A DNA stretch of 64,000 nucleotides from Echinarachnius parma (Eukaryota > Echinodermata > Echinoidea > Clypeasteroida > Echinarachniidae). The first letter of the stretch is position 1; the number at the start of each line of letters is the position of its first letter. The notes beneath the pieces were generated by a model. It ran no database searches and had not been told where the DNA came from. It saw nothing but the letters and a program-made list of their open reading frames with translations. Made by a program: the position numbers and the translations under genes. Positions 13,101-18,560 of this stretch are shown piece by piece. The stretch is taken from positions 45,650 to 109,649 of the forward strand of contig JBAMJV010001343.1 of the NCBI GenBank assembly GCA_037951105.1. The letters are read 5' to 3'.

Positions 13101-16100
13101 TACTGGAAAACGTTCAGATGATTTGTAAATAGTGGATACTCCCTTTAAAAAGAACTATTCCTACAATGTTACAAAGAAACTAATGGCTTTCCCTAGTAGC
13201 TATGTCCAACTTGTTAAGTTCAGCTTTGAATCTTTGTGAAGCACCCCCCCCCCCCCCCCCCAAGGCCTTGGAAAGATTTTACTAAAGCTAGCTATCCCTT
13301 CCCAAGAGCCTAAACCCACAACAACTACTGAAACCCATCGCACATCTAGATTTTGAGAAAACTTTTTGCAGCAACCCATCGCTTCTGCAACAAGTTCTGT
13401 GATCGATTGCAAAGCCAATAGTGAAATCAGCCCAAGTGGCCTAAAAAAGACCTAAAGCCTTTCACCACTATTGTGGAGCAAATATTTGATCAAAAAAACT
13501 ACTCTACCTATCAAAGCTGATAATGTTGTTGTGAAACTGGAGAAACTTACTCATGTTTAATAGTGCGATGTTTTGCTGGTTGACAATCGGCCAAACATCG
13601 CCCTTTTTTCAGTTTATTGATTTTATAAACTTTGATACAATTCTACTTCAACAGGATAAATAAGAATATATACATAAACTACTGTACCTATATCCTTGCT
13701 GAGTACAGGAACAAATACATTGATGACTCTTCCGCCGACCAGTATCAAGAGACAGAGGAGGACCCTAATCTGCATGAGGCAGTCTCCTTTGGGCCAGACA
13801 TAGGGGAAGATGATTCGCACCTTGGTCAACACGTTGGCCCATGTCGAGGAGTTTTCAGGGCCGTTTGGCGGTATCTCATTGGTCTGTACATAAAATAGCA
13901 GAATATGAATTAAAAGGAGAGGTTGAAACATGATCTGCATATATAAAGGCAGTCACGACGTAGGGTCAGATGATTTGCACTGTGGTCAATACTCAATACA
14001 TGAGCTAATGTCTAGGAGTTTTCTGGACCATTTGGTGGTATCTCTTTGGTCTGTATATGAACAAAGAGCAGCACATAAAAGTAGAAAGAGAGCAGTTAAA
14101 ACATGATCTACATAAGGCAGTTGCATTTGAGTCGGACATAGAGCCAGGTGATTTGCACCTTGGTCAATACATGAGCCCACGTCAAAGAGTTTTCAGGACC
14201 ATTTGGTGGTTACTCATTGGTCTGTAAATAGAAAGCAGCATACAAAATAGAAGAAAGAGTGAGGTTAAAGCCAGATCTGTATTCTATAAGGCAGTTGCCT
14301 TTGGGCCAGACTAAGGCTGAGTCATGTCGGTAATTGTCGGAACCGGGTCCCGATAAACTTTTACCGGTCGGGAACCGGTATCCCGATAAATTTTTACCGT
14401 CGAAACTCGACCGGTAAAATCACGCAATCGTGCACGCATCGGCAAAAATGCACTGTTTGGGGCTTATATTGCTCTTTTTATATATATGCAAATAACATTA
14501 TAAATACCGAGGCTTTTATGGATTTACATATCAATCTTTACGGGAAAATAGTTACAGACTATCCAGAATTAACTCAGTTTCGCATGAAAAGTACTTTTTT
14601 CGAAGTAAATTGGACCTAGAAATCGATCGTTTGTTCACCATTGCCCATCGCAACACGGTTCACAGAAACTTAGCCCGCTAGTCGGGCGGGGGAAACATCA
14701 CATGTACGATCGCTTGTGACTGTGAGCCACTGCCCTCAAAAAGTGGCTATAAATTAGCCTTTTCGCAATCAACACCATTTTGATATTCTACTTACATGAT
14801 TTCATGGCGTTTGATAGCTGAACAGAAACAAAAATGAGCCCCAAAACAATGAAAACAATTACGCAAAATATCGATAAAAAACGACTACATCGCTCCTATT
14901 CGCTCGATATACTTTGTGTGCAAGATACGGGTCTTTTTTTCTTACCCGAGATTCATCCGCGGCCGGTGGAACTATGTTAATACATCCGCCATAGGTTATA
15001 AGTTATAACGTATGGCGGATGTATTAACATAGTTCCACCGGCCGCGGATGAATCTCGGGTAAGAAAAAAAGACCCGTATCTTGCACACAAAGTATATCGA
15101 GCGAATAGCAGCGATGTAGTCGTTTTTTATCGATATTTTGCGTAATTGTTTTCATTGTTTTGGGGCTCATTTTTGTTTCTGTTCAGCTATCAAACGCCAT
15201 GAAATCATGTAAGTAGAATATCAAAACATTTTAAAATGGTGCAAATTACCAAAAAACGTATTTTTAGCCACTTTTTGAATGCACTGGCTCATCAGCTGGA
15301 TCATACAAAGATCCATCAGACAACTCCCCTGGAGTATCGGACTAACATTGTGTGCACATCCGCCGACAATATCGTTCAAATGACTAGCAATTTTGCGCTT
15401 CCTGTTCAATTTCTGACTGTCAAACGAAGTAATGAACCAAGAATTTCTCGAAAATAACCACTCTTTAAAGTAAATGATATCAATTGCCCCGTTTTTATTT
15501 GAATTCCGCTACATTATTGTGATAATCTTAATTTCTTTTTTAACATTTTATTTTTTTTATTTTTTTTTCGGGGCACCGTTTCCCGATATACCGAACCGGG
15601 TCCCGATTGAAACGGTCGGTAACTGGTGTGATCGCCCGAACCGACTCAGCCTTAGGCCAGACATAGGGCCAGCTGATTCGCACCTTGGTCAATACATTAG
15701 CCCATGTCGAGGAGTTTGCAGGACCGTTTGGTGGTATCTCATTTGTCTGTATATAAAAATCAGTATGATGACATAAATGGTACCCTGTGGTACCAAACGA
15801 AAATCCGTCATTTTGTTTACCGTAAAACTCTGTGTATAAGGCGCACTTTTTTTCCGTCGAAAACATTTCAAAGTGGGGGGTGCGTCTTATACACAGGTAC
15901 AGGGAAAAAAAAGAAAAAAAAATTGAAATAAATTTTTTTGGGGGGGGACACCCTGTAGTCATGTTCAATGCGTATTACACTGGTCTAGGACATTTACAAT
16001 CTTAGCTTGATGTGAGGGGAACATTTATCAACATATGCCTTTTTCCTACATAAATGATAGTGGTTAGCAAAACAAAATACAAGTTGTTTAAGCAGTTACA

Positions 16101-16531
16101 CTGCTACTAATTGATTATTCAAATGTTCATGAGTACTAGCAGCACTCATTTAATATTCAATTTTCTAACCAGTGGTTCTACATCTTTCTCATTAAAAAAA
16201 AGTTATTAATGAATTTAGTATTTTGCATATTTAATGAGCATTGTTATCTAATGAATATATGAATATTCATGAGCAACAGTGTTATTGCTCAATAAATGTG
16301 CAATTTTTGTAATAACCACTATGTTTTATTTGAGAAAATGTATATATATACATTTTCTCAAATAAAACATAGTGTTGATGAATTTATGAATTTAATTTAT
16401 GAATTAAAAACATTTATGTTGATGAATGCTACATTAAACATTAAGCCCTTGTTATGCCCTAGAACAGTGATGTTAGCATTCCAACAGCACTACAGGGTGA
16501 CTAAAAAAAATACAGGGTGTCTTAAAAAAAA

Positions 16532-16562
<31 letters not shown>

Positions 16563-18388
16563 GTTTTTTTTTTAAAAGAAAGTTGGGGGTGCGCCTTATA
16601 CACGGAATTTTACGGTAATTATTTATTTATTTTGTAGGGCTGTACTCTGGGTATAGCATGCATACAAGCGTGCGCTGCACGGTACGGACCGATAATTTGC
16701 ACCTAGGACCATATTGTACATTGGCCCACGTCGATGGGTTTTGGGGACCATTTGGGACCTAGATAAAGTCTGTGCATAATGCCTATGTTTGCTTCTAAGG
16801 CTTAATCTTGATTTCATACTCACTGGAGTATCATCCTCTCCGTTGATGAGTAGCATGTAGCTCTTCTTTGGCAGGCCGGGAGCTCTCAATCCCAGAATAA
16901 ACAGGGTGAGCGTTAACAGGTACCGCGCCAGCCACAGCCCGAACATGGCTTGATGAAACGGCGACTCCAGCGACCACCAGTAGTGAGGGCTCCCCCATGA
17001 GATGAACGCCAAATTCTCGTTGACAAACGCTAGCGCCCAAAACAGGAGGAGAATGACGCCGTGGCCGCGGGCGCGACTGGACGACAGGACCTTGGTGCGC
17101 TCCAGGGCGATGACGAAAATAGACACCAGGTAGGAGGCTATGTAGAAGCATGTTCCAAGAGCGATGTCCCCCGTGAGCGCTTCGTCGAGGGAGGGGTAGA
17201 TGACGATGCGGACCACGTACTGGGTCACCATGGCGATAGTCAGCGCCACCTGGATGTGGAACCATGTTGGGTTCGTGCGGAACCGTCGCTCCACGCTCAT
17301 GGCACGCTTCCAGAAGACCAGCACCTGCATGGGGACAATGAACAGAGAGATCCGATTAGTTAATTTTGTGTAGATATCATGGATCTGCATAATCAGCACT
17401 AAAACCTATGTTGCATCCACTAGAAACAATAGATACATCATACAATAATATGACCATACTTGTGTGTATCAAAGGCAATGCACCTAGACAATGAGCTTAT
17501 GCACAAGAGAAAGAGAAGATGAGTTTTCCATTTTTATTTTGTTGTTGTAAATTTTTTTAAACTCAACCAAAATCACTTTGAGCTTTCACACATCTTTTTT
17601 ACCTTGTTGTTTGACTTACAGAAGAATTAAATGGATTTTGACTTTCCAAATGTCCCCCTCATTATGGAGATATTTAAGATATTTAAAATCAGACATTGAT
17701 TTTTGCTGTTTTCATTGTGTAAATATTATTCTTTTTTTATGAAAATCTCACATATCATTCTCAAGAATCTTACAGTGATATTGGTATATTCATAGAAGTC
17801 TCAAATATTACTTTTTATAAATAATATAAAGTCAATGGATCACTTCTTAATAATGATATAAAAAATGATTATCAATAATGTTGACAATAATATAATCTTC
17901 GGCTTTGAAACACATATTTCTAGAATGCAATGTATACTGTAAGTTTGCCACATACATTTATAAACCATACTGTATAAACCACAGGGGCTAGGAAGTCAGG
18001 TTCCTGCTATAAACTGCTCATTTTACTTCGAAATGAGCCTGAACAGTCGCTAACCGATCATAATTACATTACTCTGTGGACATCTCAGATCACAGAAATA
18101 CACATTCATTTGACCCTTTGTTAGTGTTTGCATGTCCACATAACTTTCTTATAACCCTTTAAAATGAGCCTGAATTAAATGAACAGTCTGGGTTATATCA
18201 TAAATTTTACGATTTATTCTAACCGACCATAATTATCAACGCACCTGAACTCCTCCCATAATGACGACAATGAAGAACATGATGGACGAAACCAGGGTCT
18301 CCATGAAGCAACGGGACAGGCCATTGTCCACCCAAACCGGGGCTAGACTGGAGTTCCCGGGACAGAAGTCTGAATTTCCCATTCCCAT
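1073..18388 (-). CDS. ABCB6: ABCB6-type half ABC transporter, 5' 12 exons (partial)
   Basis: Twelve coding exons on the minus strand join into 563 codons with matching phases at every junction: 18388-18245, 17324-16824, 13883-13688, 12904-12815, 9552-9450, 7527-7438, 6942-6821, 6309-6200, 5765-5700, 4408-4283, 2621-2545, 1136-1073. All introns are GT-AG. The protein has an N-terminal five-helix TMD0 (about residues 30-210) and then the ABC membrane domain with family-typical stretches [52 protein letters not shown] and [10 protein letters not shown]. It stops before the Walker A motif, so the ATPase domain lies beyond the left edge. The family (ABCB6/HMT1) moves porphyrins or metal-thiol conjugates across mitochondrial, endolysosomal or plasma membranes; the substrate here cannot be told. 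The start MGMGNSDFC aligns with the vertebrate N-terminus. Introns are full of transposons and decayed copies of the gene's own exons. Confidence 0.95.
1184..1297. mobile_element. hAT-like MITE fragment (CAGG-CTCGACAC family)
   Basis: Begins cagggctcgacaccagcact and ends ttagtgtagatgctt, like the better preserved element at 3519-3781. Target duplication not clear. Preceded by a short (GA)n run. Confidence 0.55.
1365..1552 (+). repeat. tRNA-derived SINE
   Basis: The head reads ggtggcttagcggtaagggc then gaggtcctgggtttgataac, a degenerate pol III A box and B box at tRNA spacing. An unrelated body follows, ending ggcaataaac. It cannot be a working tRNA because no acceptor stem closes. Confidence 0.6.
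1553..2480. other. Intron 11, unassigned
   Basis: AT-rich intron sequence. Open frames here are short and mutually overlapping on both strands. I see no exon, RNA gene or clear repeat boundary. Confidence 0.6.
2484..2530. repeat. Hairpin end of GGAGGcAT-type element
   Basis: cataacctcctccaacttcg then ttgggcggaggtaat resembles the right end of the element at 10829-12799 (atgcctctggcaacttcg, ttacggaggcat). It abuts exon 11's donor, about 15 bp away. Confidence 0.5.
2545..2621 (-). CDS. ABCB6: ABCB6 coding exon 11
   Basis: 77 bp, acceptor atttttgtcag, donor TATTACAG|gtaaag, ends phase 2. It encodes [20 protein letters not shown] then FGTYY, matching the last membrane-domain helix of the family. 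Confidence 0.94.
2748..3147 (+). mobile_element. TTAA-bounded MITE family B, copy 1
   Basis: About 400 bp between TTAAAGGG and CCCTTTAA. The body matches 34992-35419: ggtaccgttgt, caacactttgcaaa, atggactactaaa, ttataagaatattatt. Non-coding. Confidence 0.8.
3260..4112 (-). pseudogene. Four decayed copies of ABCB6 exon 10 3' end and donor
   Basis: Units centred on gggagcata at about 3281, 3461, 3872 and 4041 repeat the 3' end of exon 10 and the following intron. The two nearest units (4041, 3872) read MVADGPLT on the minus strand; the donor word gtgagtatg is intact at 3872 and altered to ttgagtatg at 4041. The outer two are more decayed. Spacings are 169, 180, 229 and, where a hAT-like element (3519-3781) is inserted, 411 bp. 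Confidence 0.8.
3519..3781. mobile_element. hAT-like MITE with 8-bp target duplication
   Basis: 263 bp, ends CAGGCCTCAACACTA and TTAGTGTAGAGGCTT (imperfect inverted repeats), flanked by direct GAAATAAG at 3511-3518 and 3782-3789. The interior is rich in gggcaagtaaa and its complement. Inserted into one of the exon-10 copies. Confidence 0.85.
4113..4259 (+). repeat. Fragment of the ATGGATCTTCGACTG element
   Basis: Starts agatggatcttcgactgcgc and matches the start of the elements at 9739 and 10829. Its right part (ttaattctgt, aactcaattttgatggtaat) matches 11815-11875. It ends about 24 bp from the exon 10 donor, so the insertion nearly reached the splice site. Confidence 0.75.
4283..4408 (-). 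CDS. ABCB6: ABCB6 coding exon 10
   Basis: 126 bp, 42 codons, phase 0, from [20 protein letters not shown] to MVADGQLT. Acceptor ctcctag, donor CTTACA|gtgagt. A transposon fragment ends only about 24 bp beyond the donor. The 3' end and donor are echoed four times in the next intron. Confidence 0.93.
4483..4669 (-). repeat. Dispersed repeat family C, copy 2 (inverted)
   Basis: Complement of 1-232 and 36193-36424: gtgacctta, ccacaaaacgac, then ggtatttcctgaatgat. Interrupted on its right by the hAT-like element at 4678. Confidence 0.7.
4678..5169. mobile_element. hAT-type foldback element, short relative
   Basis: 492 bp, terminal repeats TAGGCCCGAGTC and GACTCAGCCTTA, flanked by direct 8-bp CATTGAAT at 4670-4677 and 5170-5177. 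The sub-ends share gggtcccgat and cgggaaccgg with 14312-15654. Inside is an imperfect hairpin (4858-4965) around tgaatattcat-like words. Non-autonomous. Confidence 0.88.
5700..5765 (-). CDS. ABCB6: ABCB6 coding exon 9
   Basis: 66 bp, 22 codons, phase 0: [20 protein letters not shown] then YQ. Acceptor tttctctgcag, donor ATCAG|gtaata. It joins exon 8 as NFETVKYYN. Confidence 0.94.
5830..6090. mobile_element. hAT-like MITE fragment (relative of 3519-3781)
   Basis: Begins caggacttgacactagcact followed by tgcccTgggacaagtaaaa, as in the element at 3519. The right end is degraded near gcttgcctctaaact. No target duplication recognised. Confidence 0.55.
6200..6309 (-). CDS. ABCB6: ABCB6 coding exon 8
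   Basis: 110 bp, acceptor acctacacacag, donor GAAACT|gtgagt, ends phase 0. It encodes [17 protein letters not shown] and [11 protein letters not shown], family hallmarks. An unusually long open read-through follows the donor, but the next exon restores VKYYN. Confidence 0.94.
6310..6820. other. Intron 7, unassigned
   Basis: AT-rich intron with short homopolymers and no recognised repeat, RNA or exon. Confidence 0.6.
6821..6942 (-). CDS. ABCB6: ABCB6 coding exon 7
   Basis: 122 bp, acceptor tctttttctag, donor ATCA|gtaagt, enters phase 2 and leaves phase 1. It encodes [20 protein letters not shown] and [19 protein letters not shown], two membrane helices. Confidence 0.94.
6943..7437. other. 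Intron 6, unassigned
   Basis: AT-rich intron sequence. The 62-codon plus-strand frame at 7067-7255 has no recognisable homology and AT-driven composition. Confidence 0.6.
7438..7527 (-). CDS. ABCB6: ABCB6 coding exon 6
   Basis: 90 bp, acceptor gatcctgacag, donor CTCAG|gtatag, phase 2 at both ends. It encodes [20 protein letters not shown] and GTTSINSLL, the cytoplasmic coupling segment conserved across ABCB6 and ABCB7 transporters. Confidence 0.93.
7735..7812 (+). repeat. Hammerhead-like core motif in a repeat remnant
   Basis: ctgaaga, then a stem gatgtg/cgcatc with loop tggaaa, then gaaa. This is the CUGANGA-stem II-GAAA layout of hammerhead cores found in Penelope-like and retrozyme repeats. 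The outer stems are weak, so activity is doubtful. Confidence 0.4.
8094..8414. mobile_element. MITE with about 72-bp inverted repeats
   Basis: 321 bp. Ends tattcacaaaggaggtttgt and its complement, continuing inward through accatggttta and tagatgtat. A fragment of the same family is at 31687-31755. Non-coding. Confidence 0.85.
8745..8801. repeat. 57-bp perfect palindrome
   Basis: Arms agataaattttcaaattctc and onward to ctagcta, centred at 8773, with no mismatches. It could form a hairpin in the pre-mRNA of ABCB6 intron 5. Confidence 0.95.
9019..9401 (+). mobile_element. TTAA-bounded MITE family A, copy 2
   Basis: 383 bp from TTAAAGGGATCTAGTAAC to GTTACTAGATCCCTTTAA, so both ends are intact inverted repeats. 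About 50 bp from exon 5's donor. Confidence 0.88.
9450..9552 (-). CDS. ABCB6: ABCB6 coding exon 5
   Basis: 103 bp, acceptor ctatttttag, donor CACAA|gtaagt, enters phase 1 and leaves phase 2. It encodes [20 protein letters not shown] and then VRLFEHLH, a close match to the family stretch that precedes SLRWHLGRRTGEV. Confidence 0.92.
9632..9676 (-). pseudogene. Micro-copy of ABCB6 exon 5 5' end
   Basis: About 45 bp repeats the first about 35 bp of exon 5 and its acceptor; agcaacccaagacctcctaa is identical. It lies about 110 bp upstream of the real exon in transcript sense. Confidence 0.75.
9739..10150 (+). repeat. ATGGATCTTCGACTG element, copy 2 (partial)
   Basis: Starts agatggatcttcgactgcac, matching 10829 and 4113. 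It continues with tgaccttgacc, gaccccaaa and the 'tcaagtttgattgaaatctg' type words seen in the 150-bp array. The right end is lost. Confidence 0.7.
10829..12799 (+). mobile_element. Non-coding element with internal 150-bp tandem array
   Basis: About 2 kb from agatggatcttcgactgcgc to the hairpin end atgcctctggcaacttcg/ttacggaggcataa. The left end contains the 16-bp palindrome cgactgcgcgcagtcg. The interior includes poly-A/poly-T runs (11332-11359) and the 12005-12716 array. No transposase frame, so class is unknown; a hairpin-ended Helitron-like element is possible. Confidence 0.6.
12005..12716 (+). repeat. 150-bp tandem array, five units
   Basis: tgacctcatga.cccaaaat recurs at 12005, 12156, 12306, 12457 and 12601 (periods 151, 150, 151, 144). 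Each unit holds ttggctc.ccaagatacata, caagtttgg.cagaatc.gtcaa and cttgagataac. Three middle units carry TGACCT repeats every 7 bp. The 106-codon frame across it arises because the period is nearly a multiple of three. Confidence 0.92.
12815..12904 (-). CDS. ABCB6: ABCB6 coding exon 4
   Basis: 90 bp with phase 1 at both ends: acceptor tcttttgcag, donor TTTG|gtaagg. It encodes [28 protein letters not shown], matching the vertebrate segment that ends KFLQGGG. Confidence 0.92.
12905..13687. other. Intron 3, unassigned
   Basis: AT-rich intron with a poly-C tract at about 13244-13261. No other structure recognised. Confidence 0.6.
13688..13883 (-). CDS. ABCB6: ABCB6 coding exon 3
   Basis: 196 bp, acceptor ttatgtacag|ACC, donor ATATAG|gtacag, ends phase 1. 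It encodes [18 protein letters not shown], then [13 protein letters not shown], then the first helix of the main membrane domain. It is the intact end of an array of decayed tandem copies (see 13931-16790). Confidence 0.92.
13931..14103 (-). pseudogene. Tandem decayed copy 1 of ABCB6 exon 3 (5' part)
   Basis: Matches the 5' part of exon 3 plus its acceptor and upstream intron. The acceptor tctgtatatg-type sequence lies near 14050, about 166 bp from the real one at 13884. On the minus strand the copy begins ACC AAA GAG ATA and soon meets TAG, so it cannot encode the segment. Confidence 0.8.
14104..14290 (-). pseudogene. Tandem decayed copy 2 of ABCB6 exon 3 (5' part)
   Basis: The next unit, about 171 bp further. 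Its acceptor is near 14221, and the copy reads ACC AAT GAG TAA, an early stop. It keeps gcaccttggtcaatacatgagcccacgtc, aligned here in pieces to the exon, and the flanking aagaaagag intron words. Confidence 0.8.
14312..15654. mobile_element. hAT-type foldback element with giant palindrome
   Basis: 1,343 bp, ends TAAGGCTGAGTC and GACTCAGCCTTA (12 bp exact), flanked by GGCCAGAC at 14304-14311 and 15655-15662. The uninterrupted site is visible in exon 3 (gggccagacatagg), so the 8-bp duplication is secure. Behind the termini are diverged gggtcccgat/accggt repeats and moderately diverged outer arms; the core 14778-15226 is a near-perfect palindrome. No transposase. Confidence 0.93.
14778..15226. 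repeat. 449-bp near-perfect palindrome
   Basis: Arms pair with a constant coordinate sum of 30004 from 14778/15226 inward to the centre at 15002, so there are no indels. I find two mismatched pairs: one in the gctcctattcgctc stretch and one next to the centre. Arms of about 224 bp would give a long hairpin RNA when the intron is transcribed. Confidence 0.95.
15655..15760 (-). pseudogene. Copy 3 of ABCB6 exon 3, split by a foldback element
   Basis: Its left flank (14283-14311) and this part are separated by the 1,343-bp element 14312-15654. The minus-strand reading is still open after an intact acceptor (tatatacag): [18 protein letters not shown] then [14 protein letters not shown]. It then runs into the element, with no donor of its own seen. 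It is the best preserved copy. Confidence 0.8.
15820..16615. mobile_element. TA-duplicating inverted-repeat element
   Basis: 796 bp, left CCGTAAAACTCTGTGTATAA and right end complementary to CCGTAAAATTCCGTGTATAA, both followed by ggcgcac; flanked by TA. Tc1/mariner-like signature, no transposase. The interior has an inverted 'ctacagggtg' segment, AAT repeats (about 16525-16560) and the 16317-16374 palindrome. Confidence 0.85.
16317..16374. repeat. 58-bp perfect palindrome
   Basis: Arms cactatgttttatttgagaa continuing through aatg around a (TA) centre at 16345/16346, with no mismatch. It lies inside the 15820-16615 element. Confidence 0.95.
16685..16795 (-). pseudogene. Copy 4 of ABCB6 exon 3 (most decayed)
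   Basis: Shares gataatttgcacct, cattggcccacgtcga and ggaccatttggg with exon 3 but has several small indels. It lies about 30 bp beyond the exon 2 donor. Confidence 0.65.
16824..17324 (-). CDS. ABCB6: ABCB6 coding exon 2 (TMD0)
   Basis: 167 codons, phase 0 at both ends, starting [10 protein letters not shown] and ending GEDDTP|gtgagt. It encodes four hydrophobic segments of TMD0 including [18 protein letters not shown] and [20 protein letters not shown]. The NENLAF.SW..P.WWW-like stretch is typical of ABCB6. Its GC content is well above that of the flanking introns. Confidence 0.95.
17325..18244. other. Intron 1, unassigned
   Basis: AT-rich intron. The stretch near 17580-17780 resembles 55520-55640 (ctttcacacat, then gaagtct.aaat), a diffuse dispersed repeat. 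No exon seen. Confidence 0.5.
18245..18388 (-). CDS. ABCB6: ABCB6 coding exon 1
   Basis: 48 codons, MGMGNSDFC to MGGVQ, ending at CAG|gtgcgt (phase 0). Residue N12 is in an NSS sequon, and C9 and C27 are 18 residues apart, the spacing I recall for the vertebrate N-terminal disulfide pair. The exon runs upstream to an acceptor near 18434 (pyrimidine run then ttcag), so the leader is spliced. An in-frame ATG two codons downstream is an alternative start. Confidence 0.9.
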
Positions 18389-18485
18389 GATGGTCGACAC
18401 TTGCAGTTGAGGTGCAGCTACACTTGGAAAACTGCTGAACAAAAAATAAATAGTCATGACTAAAGCTTGTTAGAAACAGGACATG

Positions 18486-18560
18486 CATGGTCCACCAAAA
18501 CCAGGACTTGACTGCTGTTCCCGGGACAAAAGTCTGAACTTCCCATTCCCACGATGACAC
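18486..18560 (-). pseudogene. Decayed copy of ABCB6 exon 1
   Basis: About 75 bp repeats the stretch 18325-18402 of coding exon 1, sharing gttcccgggaca, agtctgaa and ttcccattccca, with point changes throughout. The position matching the initiator ATG reads GTG, so it cannot start ABCB6. It lies upstream of the real exon, on the promoter side. Confidence 0.8.

Noticed and set aside
15540-15968. 142-codon minus frame as an independent gene
   Set aside because: It is exon-3 copy 3 read through the foldback element's terminal repeat; no start or splice context of its own.
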